From contig NZ_AP024355.1 in the NCBI RefSeq assembly GCF_019704135.1, forward strand, positions 310,001-374,000: 64,000 nt of DNA, given 5' to 3'. Each line of letters starts with the position of its first letter. Positions within the stretch are counted from its first letter, which is position 1. The position numbers and the translations under genes were made by a program. The stretch comes from Desulfuromonas versatilis. Its GTDB lineage: Bacteria > Desulfobacterota > Desulfuromonadia > Desulfuromonadales > NIT-T3. The notes below the pieces were generated by a model that saw only the letters and a list, made by a program, of their open reading frames with translations, was not told the DNA's origin and made no database searches. Shown here one piece after another: positions 17,006 through 25,356 of the stretch.

Positions 17006-17036
17006 CGGCGGAGTTTTTCCCAGGAGTAAATTGACG

Positions 17037-17303
17037 ATGGCAGATGTCACCTCGCTCGAAACCGAACTTCAGGAACTGATTATCGACGCCTGCAACGTGC
17101 CCGACGCCCCCGAGGAGGTCGATCCCGAGGCCCCTCTGATCGGCCCGGACTCCCCGCTGGGGCTCGATTCTCTCGATGCGGTCGAGGTGGTGGTGGCGGT
17201 GCAGAAAAAATACGACGTGCGCATCGGCGGCCAGGACACCAGCCGCGAGGTGCTGCGCTCGCTGCGCACGTTGGCGGATTTTATTCGCCACGGCCAATCT
17301 TGA
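17037..17303 (+). CDS. Acyl carrier protein (second ACP)
   Basis: This 88-residue acidic protein has the site PLGLDSLDAVEVV with the phosphopantetheine Ser at residue 45. The ATG at 17037 is preceded by AGGAG at 17022-17026; an in-frame TTG at 17031 would add two residues. It is the last gene of the plus-strand block and lies beside the BtrH-like acyltransferase and the exporter, as BtrI accompanies BtrH. It may therefore hold the acyl group that the BtrH-like enzyme transfers. It is not a copy of the first ACP. Confidence 0.92.
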   Translation: MADVTSLETELQELIIDACNVPDAPEEVDPEAPLIGPDSPLGLDSLDAVEVVVAVQKKYDVRIGGQDTSREVLRSLRTLADFIRHGQS

Positions 17304-17371
17304 GGGGGCGACACTGGGAAGCCCCATTTTTCTACAATGTGAATGATGCAAACTGTTTCAAGGAGGGCTTT

Positions 17372-18058
17372 ATGTTTCGTAAGGGTTTGTTTTTTATTGG
17401 CTTTGCAATGCTGGTGCTGGCCTCGGGATGTGCCTCGTCGGGGAAGATTTCCCAGAGCAAGATTCCGGTGGAGCGGGTGGCGGTTGTGGCCTTTGCAGTG
17501 AACAGTTATGGCCCTTTCGGGGTAAAACAGATCCCCGATGCGCTGATCAAAGACCAGGTAACATCGATGCTCAAACATACAGAGGATGAACTGGCAAAGC
17601 ATTGGAGCGTTGTTCCAGCTAAATCTTTTGTCGATAGCTCCGAGTATCAGAAGCTGAGCATTGGGCAACTGAAATCCGGCCTGGTTGGACCGATTTTCGA
17701 GAATGGGGCCCTGCTAAGTTTCAGCAATAGCCGCAGAGATGTTATTAAAGGGGTTCTCGACCCCCAAATCGCCAAGGGGCTATGCAATCAGCTGGGAGTC
17801 GATGCCGTGATGTTGGTATATTCGGAATGGACTGTGAATACCGGGAAATTTATTCCGACCCAAAAAGCGCTGACCAAGAATTGTTTCGCCATGTATGACC
17901 GGGCCGGAAACAGGCTGTTTTTTGATCGCAAGGACGTGGCTGGGGAGGGTTTTATCGGCGGAATGTTCGCTGGGACCCATATCAATGAGGCAACCATAGA
18001 GAAATGGGTTGCAGCTTACAATCAGGCTGCTGGCCAGGTGATAACCAATCACAAATAA
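17372..18058 (+). CDS. Lipoprotein of unknown function, AT-richer than neighbours
   Basis: The 228-residue protein has a type II signal peptide with lipobox LVLASGC (Cys about residue 20). The mature part contains a VAVVAFAVNSYG strand and a QLGVDAVMLVYSEW segment, recalling periplasmic proteins that look for low-copy lipoprotein partners, but no family is certain. ATG 17372 has a strong AGGAGG at 17361-17366. Codon use is visibly AT-richer than flanking genes, suggesting separate acquisition. It ends at a strong terminator and converges on a second lipoprotein gene of the opposite operon. Confidence 0.75.
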   Translation: MFRKGLFFIGFAMLVLASGCASSGKISQSKIPVERVAVVAFAVNSYGPFGVKQIPDALIKDQVTSMLKHTEDELAKHWSVVPAKSFVDSSEYQKLSIGQLKSGLVGPIFENGALLSFSNSRRDVIKGVLDPQIAKGLCNQLGVDAVMLVYSEWTVNTGKFIPTQKALTKNCFAMYDRAGNRLFFDRKDVAGEGFIGGMFAGTHINEATIEKWVAAYNQAAGQVITNHK

Positions 18059-18097
18059 AAACTTTTTCAAATAAAAGCCCCCTTAAGAGAAGGGGTC

Positions 18098-18135
18098 AAA
18101 AAAAGCTGCTGTCTTTTAGACAGCAGCTTTTTTTT
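18098..18135. terminator. Strong rho-independent terminator between convergent genes
   Basis: The stem AAAGCTGCTGTCT / AGACAGCAGCTTT with a three-base loop is flanked by an A run on the left and eight T on the right, so it can stop transcription from both directions. It separates the plus-strand lipoprotein gene from the minus-strand operon ending at 18226. Confidence 0.9.
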
Positions 18136-18225
18136 CCTCCGCAGCTGGGAACCTGGCGCACAAAAGTGACACCAAATCAAATGCGGAAGGCGTTATGTCG
18201 GCTAATTTGTAAAAAAAGGGTTTCG

Positions 18226-18681
18226 CTACCCCTGGTCGGGATTGTCCTTCTCCAACGGCGGGAACCGACGTCCCTTCACGGCGGTTTCCAATTCCTCCCG
18301 TGGGGAGCAGCTGAATTTCTTGTAGGCTTTATCCAGGTGATTCATCCAGTGCTTGAGCAGGCGCCCTCCGGAGCGGCTCAGGTATTGCCCGGGAGTCCTC
18401 TTGATTTCGACATTGCCGTTTTCCGCGACGCTGCCGTCGACGGAAATGCAGTAGGACCCCCGGCAGGCCTTGGCCTGGACCAGGCCGGCTTCCGGGTCGG
18501 CCCCTTCGATGGTCCAGCGTTTCCCCTCCAGGGCCATGACCAGGGCCGCAAAGGAAGTGTCCCGCGTGTCGGTGGTCAGCGAGCAGGGGGCCAGTTTCAG
18601 CGGCCTTTCCGCCAGGTAGTGGGATGAGCAGCCGCACAGGGCGACCAGGCAGACCAACAGCAGCGGTCGGATCATTTTCAT
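18226..18681 (-). CDS. Small lipoprotein of unknown function
   Basis: The 151-residue protein has a lipobox signal peptide, LVCLVALCGC, with the lipidated Cys at about residue 18. The mature part has paired cysteines (KACRGSYCIS) and a basic C-terminal tail. Its start has AAGGAGG just upstream. It is the last gene of the minus-strand operon with the FabH-like and radical SAM genes, 44 bases after the FabH-like stop. No family recognised; envelope localisation is likely. Confidence 0.7.
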   Translation of the reverse strand: MKMIRPLLLVCLVALCGCSSHYLAERPLKLAPCSLTTDTRDTSFAALVMALEGKRWTIEGADPEAGLVQAKACRGSYCISVDGSVAENGNVEIKRTPGQYLSRSGGRLLKHWMNHLDKAYKKFSCSPREELETAVKGRRFPPLEKDNPDQG

Positions 18682-18725
18682 GCTTCGCCTCCTTTTTAAA
18701 AAAAGTTACAGAACAGGGCGGCGAC

Positions 18726-19874
18726 TCAGACCGCCGTCAACAGCATGTAGCACATGGAGAACCTGCCGCTCTCCGGTATGAAGCAGAGCAGCTTCTCGCC
18801 CTTTTTGATCCGGCCGGATTTGAAGAGCTCCTCCAGGATGATGAAGATGGAGGCCGAGCCGGTGTTCCCCTTGGTGGTGAGGTTGGTGAACCAGCGCTCC
18901 AGCGGGATGTCGCAGCCGATCTGCTTCATTCTCTCGTAAAGTTCGGCCCGGAAATAGTTCGAGGAATAGTGGGGGAGGAACCAGTCGATCTGGCTCGGGT
19001 CGAGGGCGTGTTTCTCCATGACCCGCGGCAGGGTGCGGTCCGCTGCGGTGATGATGATCTCCTTGTTGAGCAGCTTGACATCCTGCTTGATCAAAAAGGC
19101 GCCCTGTTCCACCGCCTCGCTCAGAGAGGCGTGCTCCCGCCAGCCGGTGACCGTGCCGTCGCCGTTCTTGGTGGCGCCGGCGTACATGCAGGTTTCCATT
19201 TCATGGGCGAAGGAGACCAGCTCGATCCAGTCGATGCGCAGCGACAGGCGCCCGTCGGCGGGGCGGTCGGTCAAAAAGGCGGCGCCGGCGCCGTCGGAGA
19301 GCATCCAGCGCAGAAAGTCGGCCTCGAAGGAGAGCGCCGGCTGCTTTTCCAGCTCTGCCGCCTTCTGCGGGTCGACCGCTCCGCACAGGCGCGAGCGTAA
19401 AAAGCTGGACGCAAGTTCCGAGCCGGCGGCCACCGCGTTGCGCGTCAGGCCGAGAGCGACATTCATGTAGGCGTATTTGAGCGCCGCCATCCCCGAAATG
19501 CAGATCCCCGCGGCGCTCATGACCTCGCAGGGGGCGCCCCCCAGCTCGCCGTGGACCATCAGGCCGTGTCCCGGCATGAGCTGGTCGGGGGAGGAGGTGC
19601 CGCAGCAGAGGCACTCGATGTCCTTTTCGCTGAAACTGGCGAAGGGGCGCAGACGGCGGATCGCCTCGGCGGTCAGCTGGGCATTGCTGTGGGTGGTGCG
19701 CCCGGTCTGCGGGTCGATGGCGTAGTGGCGGGATTCGATCCGGTTGTTGCGCAGGATGATCCGCCGGGTCCGCGAGGGAACCTGGTTGGCCATGCCCAGA
19801 ATCTGTTCCATCTGGTCGTTGGCAACCGGAGCGTTGGGCAGAAATGCTGCCAGGTCGGTAATGAAAACGGCCAT
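18726..19874 (-). CDS. Beta-ketoacyl-ACP synthase III (FabH)-like starter enzyme
   Basis: The 382-residue thiolase-fold protein has Cys125 in SAAGICISGMAAL, His302 in FLPHYSSNYF and Asn337 in TKGNTGSASI, the Cys-His-Asn triad of FabH and related enzymes. It is longer than housekeeping FabH (about 320) and begins with an unusual MAVFITDLAAFLPN and a QVPSRTRRIILRNNRI segment, typical of specialised KASIII branches. It probably starts chain synthesis with a special acyl group. It lies 16 bases after the fourth radical SAM gene on the minus strand, facing the main cluster. Confidence 0.85.
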   Translation of the reverse strand: MAVFITDLAAFLPNAPVANDQMEQILGMANQVPSRTRRIILRNNRIESRHYAIDPQTGRTTHSNAQLTAEAIRRLRPFASFSEKDIECLCCGTSSPDQLMPGHGLMVHGELGGAPCEVMSAAGICISGMAALKYAYMNVALGLTRNAVAAGSELASSFLRSRLCGAVDPQKAAELEKQPALSFEADFLRWMLSDGAGAAFLTDRPADGRLSLRIDWIELVSFAHEMETCMYAGATKNGDGTVTGWREHASLSEAVEQGAFLIKQDVKLLNKEIIITAADRTLPRVMEKHALDPSQIDWFLPHYSSNYFRAELYERMKQIGCDIPLERWFTNLTTKGNTGSASIFIILEELFKSGRIKKGEKLLCFIPESGRFSMCYMLLTAV

Positions 19875-19890
19875 TTAGGTTGACTTTCTC

Positions 19891-21186
19891 CTACAGCTTG
19901 GCATGGGCGTGGCCGGCCTTGAGCAGCGCAGCATACCTCTGGTAGAAGATGCGCTCCTCAAGCCTGGTGGGGACCACGGCGTTGGTCAGGGTGTAGTAAT
20001 CGAGATCGTGGATGGTGATGCGCTCACGCATGCCGGCATACAGGGGGGTGCCGGGCAGGGGGGTCAGCACCGTGTACATGGGCAGGTCGACGGGATTATC
20101 CGCCACGTAGGCTTCCAGCGCGTCGAACTGGGCTTCGTCGTAATCGGGCGAAATGATGAAATCGCCGACGATGGTCAGGCCGATCTGGTGCAGAATCCGG
20201 ATCGCTTCGCTGTTGACGGCTGCGGAGTTGGCCTTGTTCAGTCCGTCGAGGGCCACGTCACTCACTTCCTCGAAGCCGATGACCACCGCGCGCAGGCCGA
20301 TCTCTTTCCACAGCCGCAGCAGTTCGGGATGGCGCACCACGGTGTCGGAGCGCACGTCGGCGAGAAAATGCTTGCGGATGCCCGCCGCCCGGATCGCTTC
20401 GGCCAGGCGGCGGGCGTGCTGGGGATTGCCGAAGGTGTTGGCATCCACCAGGCGGATCACCGGGGTCTGCTCCAGTTGGCCGATGTCGCGCAGAATGGTA
20501 TCGATCCCCGCGGTGAGGTAACGGCCGCCGGTGACCGGGGCGATGCAGCAGAAGGAGCAGTCGAAGGGGCAACCGAAGGCCGAGGCGACGAACCCCATCT
20601 CCAGGCCGAGGCTCTGCAGGGTGTAGTGGGGGCGGTAACGTTCGACCAGCCCGTAGGCGGGGGGGCGCTCCTGAACCAGGTCCTGCCGGCTGTAGGAGCG
20701 TGCGGGCCAGGTCAGGGCGCGGCCCGGGGCGGTTGCGGCGATCCCGGGGATCGCCGCGGAGTCGCCCGCCGTCTCCAGGGTGTCGACCAGTTGGCGCAGG
20801 CTCTGCTTGCCGAGACCGACAACCACGAAGTCGATTTCCGGGCGGTTGAAGAATTGCGGATCGTTGGAGGCGTGCACCCCGCCCACCACCACCCGGGCAT
20901 TGCAGTTCTCTTTGACCTGCCGCGCCAGGCGCAGGACGCTGTTGGCCTCGCAGGTCATGGCCGTGAAACCGACCAGCTCGGGGGCGAAGCCGGCCAGTTC
21001 GTCGGGCAGCGCCTCCGGCTCCACCTTCAGATCGACGATCCGCACCTCGTGGCCGTGCAGATTGCCGGCCAGGGTTTCCAGGGCGAGGGGCTCTCCTCGG
21101 AAAATCTGCTTCAGCGAATCGATCCCGTAGCGTTCCTCGGGGATGCTGCGGCCGCAGTTGGGAGGGTTGACCAGGAGAATGCGCAT
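19891..21186 (-). CDS. B12-binding-domain-type radical SAM enzyme (fourth)
   Basis: The 431-residue protein begins MRILLVNPPNCG, a standard B12-binding radical SAM start, with VVVGGVHASNDP and FVVVGLGKQSL loops in the first domain. The cluster motif ASAFGCPFDCSFCC gives C206-x3-C210-x2-C213. It leads the minus-strand operon with the FabH-like gene, making it part of the same biosynthetic system as the three tandem enzymes at 3060-7163. A sigma-70-like promoter lies just upstream. Its specific reaction is unknown. Confidence 0.9.
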   Translation of the reverse strand: MRILLVNPPNCGRSIPEERYGIDSLKQIFRGEPLALETLAGNLHGHEVRIVDLKVEPEALPDELAGFAPELVGFTAMTCEANSVLRLARQVKENCNARVVVGGVHASNDPQFFNRPEIDFVVVGLGKQSLRQLVDTLETAGDSAAIPGIAATAPGRALTWPARSYSRQDLVQERPPAYGLVERYRPHYTLQSLGLEMGFVASAFGCPFDCSFCCIAPVTGGRYLTAGIDTILRDIGQLEQTPVIRLVDANTFGNPQHARRLAEAIRAAGIRKHFLADVRSDTVVRHPELLRLWKEIGLRAVVIGFEEVSDVALDGLNKANSAAVNSEAIRILHQIGLTIVGDFIISPDYDEAQFDALEAYVADNPVDLPMYTVLTPLPGTPLYAGMRERITIHDLDYYTLTNAVVPTRLEERIFYQRYAALLKAGHAHAKL

Positions 21187-21240
21187 GTTTCCAATAATTA
21201 AAGATCTTGTCGGCTGACCGGCGATTGTCTGTGGGGACGA

Positions 21241-21269
21241 ATAGTAGCGTTTTTTGCTTTTAATGTAAA
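21241..21269 (-). promoter_or_regulatory. Sigma-70-type promoter for the radical SAM-FabH-lipoprotein operon
   Basis: On the minus strand TTTACA (21264-21269) and TACTAT (21241-21246) are separated by exactly 17 bases in an AT-rich gap, placing the start of transcription about 48 bases before the radical SAM start codon. Confidence 0.55.
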
Positions 21270-21316
21270 TTTAAGAAGCCGCTATTCCGTCAAAAAAACG
21301 ACGCGAGAGGAGATTT

Positions 21317-21736
21317 TCATCCTCCTGGCCCGGCACCGGGAAAATCGATCAGCGGGCGCATGGCGGTGATCCTGAAGGTGACCGCGCAGCGGATCATCCG
21401 GGCGGCCATGCTTCCGGCCTGCTCGGCCACCTGCTTGACCATGCCCTCCAGCAGCGGGCCGGAGGTTGCCGTCCCCGCCAGCTCCAGGTAGACTCGCGCC
21501 CCCCGCCAGCTCAGCACCTGGGGGCCGGGGAGGGCGACCAGCAGTACCGCGCGGGGATTGCTGCGCAGATTATGCAGGGACCTGTTCTCCCCCATGGCCA
21601 GGGCCAGGGTGTTTTCGCCAAGCAGGTGCACCGAGCCGAATACGGCCGCGTTGGGGGCCCCCGCTTCATCCACAGTGCTCAGGGTGGTGATGCGGCCAGC
21701 CGCCTCGAGCAGGACCGCAAGCTGTTTGAAATCCAT
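21317..21736 (-). CDS. Pyridoxamine 5'-phosphate oxidase-fold (PNPOx-like) flavin-binding family protein
   Basis: The 139-residue protein has the split-barrel features RITTLSTVDEAGAPNAAVFGSV, LALAMGENRSLHNLRSNPRAVLLVALPG and ARVYLELAGTA seen in PNPOx-like proteins that bind FMN, heme or F420. The ATG at 21736 is preferred because AGGAC lies just upstream; a longer version from 21775 is possible. Substrate unknown. It stands alone between the biosynthetic operon and the hydrolase genes. Confidence 0.75.
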   Translation of the reverse strand: MDFKQLAVLLEAAGRITTLSTVDEAGAPNAAVFGSVHLLGENTLALAMGENRSLHNLRSNPRAVLLVALPGPQVLSWRGARVYLELAGTATSGPLLEGMVKQVAEQAGSMAARMIRCAVTFRITAMRPLIDFPGAGPGG

Positions 21737-21852
21737 TGGCAATCTGTCCTGGTGGTTGGTTCCCGCTGCTGACAATGCCCCGGGACGGTGCGCACCCGGG
21801 GAGGAGGTTTAGCGGTTTCCAAGAAAGCAAGATGCTTGCCAAAGTCGGCGGA

Positions 21853-22743
21853 TCAGCGACCCGGATCGGGGGGGAACTGGCCCAGCATCCCGGGGGCCTG
21901 CGGGGGGAGGCACTGGTGGAGGAAGCTCTGCCAGGTCGCCCAGTAGCCCTCCCCCCCCACCAGGAAGGGATCGCCGTGTCCGGCCCCGGGCACGATCGCC
22001 AGTGTTTTGGGCAGCGGCGCTCGGTCAAACAGCGAACGGGCCATGGCCTGGGGGACCACCTGGTCCTGGTCTCCCTGGATAATCAGCAGCGGGGAGCGCA
22101 GCCGGGCTATCCGATCCCGGCTAGGAAAATGTTCGGCGAACAACCAGGGCATCAGCTGCACCACCCGGGGGTGGTGGTGCCGGATCAGCTCCACCAGTGA
22201 GGTGAAGGGACTCTCCAGGATAACCCCCGCGGGGGGGCGCTCCACGGCCAGCTCCAGGGCCACCGCCGCGCCGAGAGAGCGGCCGAAGTAGATCATCCGG
22301 GCCGGCTGCCAGCCTCGGCCCTCGAGGTACTCCAGGGCGCCCCGGGCGTCCCGGTAGATCCCCAGTTCGCTGGCGGTGCCACGGCTGTGTCCGGCTCCGC
22401 GGTAGTCGAAGATGAACACGTGCAGCCCCCGCTGCTGCAAGGCGGCGAGGTTCGGATACTGATGGGATAGGTTGGTCGCGGTCCCCTGGAAGAACAACAC
22501 CAGGGGTTGGCCGGCCTGCCCCGGCAGATACCAGCCGTAGAGCAGGGTGCCGTCCTCGGCGGGGAACAGGATTTCCTCGAAGCCGAGCCGGGCGATGGCG
22601 GGGTTGAAGCGCAGCTCCCGGTCGGTGGCAAAGAGGAGGCTTTCCGGGATGGCGCAACCCCAGCTCAGCACCGAGACCAGCCCCAGCAGCGGAAGCAGCC
22701 GGGGCAAATTACACCTCTTTGCCAAAGGTCTGTTGCGGTCCAT
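21853..22743 (-). CDS. Alpha/beta hydrolase with lipoprotein-like signal (first of two paralogs)
   Basis: The 296-residue protein has a signal region LPLLGLVSVLSWGC that could be lipidated, then an alpha/beta hydrolase domain: FIFDYRGAGHSRG, nucleophile elbow YFGRSLGAA, Asp in IQGDQDQVVP and His in PGAGHGDPF. It resembles the BEM46/YtmA-type serine hydrolases. The oxyanion region reads LFFQGTATN where the paralog has VFFHGNAAN. The neighbouring gene is a clear paralog in the same direction, 110 bases upstream. Substrate unknown; probably an envelope ester hydrolase. Confidence 0.85.
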   Translation of the reverse strand: MDRNRPLAKRCNLPRLLPLLGLVSVLSWGCAIPESLLFATDRELRFNPAIARLGFEEILFPAEDGTLLYGWYLPGQAGQPLVLFFQGTATNLSHQYPNLAALQQRGLHVFIFDYRGAGHSRGTASELGIYRDARGALEYLEGRGWQPARMIYFGRSLGAAVALELAVERPPAGVILESPFTSLVELIRHHHPRVVQLMPWLFAEHFPSRDRIARLRSPLLIIQGDQDQVVPQAMARSLFDRAPLPKTLAIVPGAGHGDPFLVGGEGYWATWQSFLHQCLPPQAPGMLGQFPPDPGR

Positions 22744-22853
22744 GGGCGATCCAGTCCGAGGGCGCGGGGCGATCAGGTAAATCTTACCATGGAAGAGTTC
22801 GTTGTCCGGCAGTTGGCCGGAGAATGAGGGGCGGGTGGCGGGGAAAATTCAGA

Positions 22854-23723
22854 TTAGGGTTGCTGACCGGTCAAATTATGTGAGAATTTAGATTTGTAAA
22901 TCCGGTCGATAAAGTTTATCCAGGCTGTCCGGTAGGAATCTCCCCCCACCTGGTGCGCGTCGCTGTGGCCGGCCCCCGGGACCAGCAGCAGGGATTTGGG
23001 GTCGGGGGCCCGGGCGAACAGCCGCAGGGACATCTCGTGGGGGATCACCCGGTCCCGGTCACCGTGCACCATCAGCAGCGGGCGGGAGAGCCTTGCTATC
23101 TTGGCCAGGTTGTCGAACCGGGCGTCGATGCTCCACCAGCCGACCAGGACATAGGTGAACGGGGTCATCTCCCAGGCGATGTCGCGCAGCGAAGTGAATG
23201 GGCACTCCAGCACGAGCCCGGCCGGGGGCTGCTTCAGGGCCATCTCCAGGGCCACCGCGGCCCCCAGGGAGCGGCCGAAATAGATCATCCGCTCCGGGCT
23301 CCAGCCCCTCTGGCGCAGCCACGCCAGGGCGCCCTGGGCGTCGCGGTAAAGATCCCGCTCCTGCAGCGGCCGCCCCTGGCTGGCGCCGTAGCCCCGATAG
23401 TCGAAAATGAAAACCGGGAGCCCCAGGTTGTGCAGGTAGTGCAGATTGAGCACCCGGTGGGTGATGTTGGCCGCATTGCCGTGAAAAAAAACCACCAGCG
23501 GCCCGGGTGATTCCGCGGGAACATACCAGCCGTGCAGTTGCACGCCGTCGGCGCTCGGGAACCAGACTTCCTCGTAAGCCATCCCGGCCCGATCGGGGGT
23601 GCTTTGGACATCGCGGCTGGAATAGAAGACATAGCGGGTTCCGAAGCCGCAGCCGGACAGCGCGAGCAGCAGCAAGCAGACCGAGATGAGATTCCAGACC
23701 CGCGCCGGGTGCGACGGGCTCAT
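22854..23723 (-). CDS. Alpha/beta hydrolase lipoprotein (second paralog)
   Basis: The 289-residue protein has lipobox LLLALSGC and then VVFFHGNAANITHR, FIFDYRGYGASQG, the nucleophile Ser in MIYFGRSLGAAVALE, Asp in HGDRDRVIP and His in PGAGHSDAH. The start at 23723 fits a signal peptide and GGGA upstream; the frame is open further but the extension overlaps the divergent carotenoid oxygenase gene. It is BEM46-like and paralogous to the gene at 21853, sharing the YFGRSLGAAVALE block. Confidence 0.85.
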   Translation of the reverse strand: MSPSHPARVWNLISVCLLLLALSGCGFGTRYVFYSSRDVQSTPDRAGMAYEEVWFPSADGVQLHGWYVPAESPGPLVVFFHGNAANITHRVLNLHYLHNLGLPVFIFDYRGYGASQGRPLQERDLYRDAQGALAWLRQRGWSPERMIYFGRSLGAAVALEMALKQPPAGLVLECPFTSLRDIAWEMTPFTYVLVGWWSIDARFDNLAKIARLSRPLLMVHGDRDRVIPHEMSLRLFARAPDPKSLLLVPGAGHSDAHQVGGDSYRTAWINFIDRIYKSKFSHNLTGQQP

Positions 23724-23772
23724 CGAGAGGTCCCTTCTCCCCCGGGCTCGAGGGGCTGGGAACAACTGGACG

Positions 23773-25356
23773 ATGATTGAAGAAAACAAGATTTCCCGCA
23801 GATCATTTCTCTCCCTGCTGGGTGCCTCCGCCATGACCATGACGCTCGCCGGGTGCCGTACCCACGGGGCCCTGGCCCATACTCCCTTCCGGGATGAGGA
23901 TTTCCGGCGCCTGCCGGCGTTGGGATTGGCCACCTCCCTCACCGAGGAGTTTGACTATTCCCCCCGCGTCGAGGGGACTCTTCCCGCCGGGCTGCGCGGC
24001 ACCCTGTATCGAAACGGCCCCGGCCTTTTCGAGCGTGAAGGCCTGCGCAAACGCTGCCTGCTGGACGGCGACGGCATGGTCCAGGCATTCCGCATCGGCG
24101 AGGGGCAGGTGCGCTACCGCAACCGGTTCGTGCGTACCCGAAAGTATAATGAAGAATCGGCCGCGGGCAAATTCCTCTACTCCACCTGGTCGACCCAGGC
24201 TCCTGGCGGGGTACTGGCCAACCTGGGCGGGGGGACCTTCCAGAACCAGGCCGGCATCACCGTGGTGGTGCGCGATGGCCGCCTGTACGCCTTCGACGAG
24301 TTCAACCCCCCTTACGAACTTGACCCGCTCACCCTGGACACCCGCGGTGAGAACTGGCTTGGGCTGGCCAGGGGAGCGACGGTTTTCTCCGCCCATTCCA
24401 AGCTCGACCCGCGCACCGGCGACTGGATTTTTTTCGGCCTCGAATTCGAGCGGGCGATCAAACTGCACCTGACGGTCCTGGGCGCCGACGGCGCGCTCAA
24501 AATGCACCGCGTCACCGAACTGCCCCGGTTTGCCTACATTCACGATTTTTTCATCACCGAACGCCACATCCTGCTCAACCTGCATCCGCTGGAAATGAAG
24601 GTCTGGGGATTTCTGCTCGGACGCCGCAGCATGATCGACTCCATGCGCTGGCGCCCCGAGTGGGGCAACCTGATCCTGGTTTTCGACCGGGCGGGCGACG
24701 CCGAGCCGGTTCAGCTGCGAACCGAGGCCAGTTGGATGTGGCACAGCCTCAACGCCTATGAGCTGGGCGATGAGATCGTCGCCGATTTTGTCGGCTACCG
24801 GGACCCCGATCATTTTCTCGGCGAGGATCCGGCCCTGTTCGCCATCATGGAGGGGCGCCAGGGGAGCTATGAGAACCCCGGAGAGCTGCGCCGCTACATC
24901 CTCTCCCCGCGCACCGGAAAGGTCAGGCAGGAGCTCCTCGCCTCGGGAGACTTCGAGTTCCCCTTCGTGAACCCTCGGCTGCTCGGCTCTCCCCACGACT
25001 ATGGCTACCTGGCCTGCAGGCCCCAGGGCGAACCGTTCTTCACCGCGGTTTCCCGGGTCGATAGCCGCACGGGCAAGATCGATTCCTTCGACTTCGGCCC
25101 GGGGGTGTACTGCAGCGAGCCGGTCTTCGCCCCGAAACCGCCATCGGCCGGTGCCGGGTCGGACCGGGAGGAAGCCGGCTGGATTCTTACCCAGATCTAC
25201 GACGGCCAGGCCCGAAAGAGCGCCCTGGCCATCCTGGACGCCCAGGCTCTTGGTGACGGACCCGTGGCCCGGGTTCTGCTCGGGCATCACGTCCCCCTCG
25301 GTTTTCATGGGTTCTGGCAGCAGGCTACGCCAGCCCAGGGAGGAATGCCTTCATGA
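23773..25356 (+). CDS. Carotenoid cleavage oxygenase family protein with Tat/lipoprotein signal
   Basis: The 527-residue protein starts with SRRSFLSLLGASAMTMTLAGC, a twin-arginine motif followed by a lipobox at Cys28. The mature part matches the RPE65/carotenoid oxygenase seven-blade propeller: LRGTLYRNGPG and LLDGDGMVQAF near the N-terminus, and four iron-ligand candidates His208 (FSAHSKLDP), His257 (YIHDFF), His324 (MWHSLNAYE) and His512 (GFHGFW). It should be an Fe(II) dioxygenase cutting a conjugated double bond. Export and lipid anchoring are unusual. It diverges from the hydrolase gene and overlaps the next (selenoprotein) gene by 4 bases. Confidence 0.9.
   Translation: MIEENKISRRSFLSLLGASAMTMTLAGCRTHGALAHTPFRDEDFRRLPALGLATSLTEEFDYSPRVEGTLPAGLRGTLYRNGPGLFEREGLRKRCLLDGDGMVQAFRIGEGQVRYRNRFVRTRKYNEESAAGKFLYSTWSTQAPGGVLANLGGGTFQNQAGITVVVRDGRLYAFDEFNPPYELDPLTLDTRGENWLGLARGATVFSAHSKLDPRTGDWIFFGLEFERAIKLHLTVLGADGALKMHRVTELPRFAYIHDFFITERHILLNLHPLEMKVWGFLLGRRSMIDSMRWRPEWGNLILVFDRAGDAEPVQLRTEASWMWHSLNAYELGDEIVADFVGYRDPDHFLGEDPALFAIMEGRQGSYENPGELRRYILSPRTGKVRQELLASGDFEFPFVNPRLLGSPHDYGYLACRPQGEPFFTAVSRVDSRTGKIDSFDFGPGVYCSEPVFAPKPPSAGAGSDREEAGWILTQIYDGQARKSALAILDAQALGDGPVARVLLGHHVPLGFHGFWQQATPAQGGMPS

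Noticed and set aside
18136-18225. Insertion-sequence end near TGGCGCACAAAAGTGACACC
   Set aside because: No matching inverted end, target duplication or transposase fragment is visible nearby.
1-21186. A classical aryl polyene cluster
   Set aside because: No ketoreductase, AMP-ligase, ammonia-lyase or MMPL exporter lies in the window, and four radical SAM genes are foreign to such clusters. Genes left of the window could change this.
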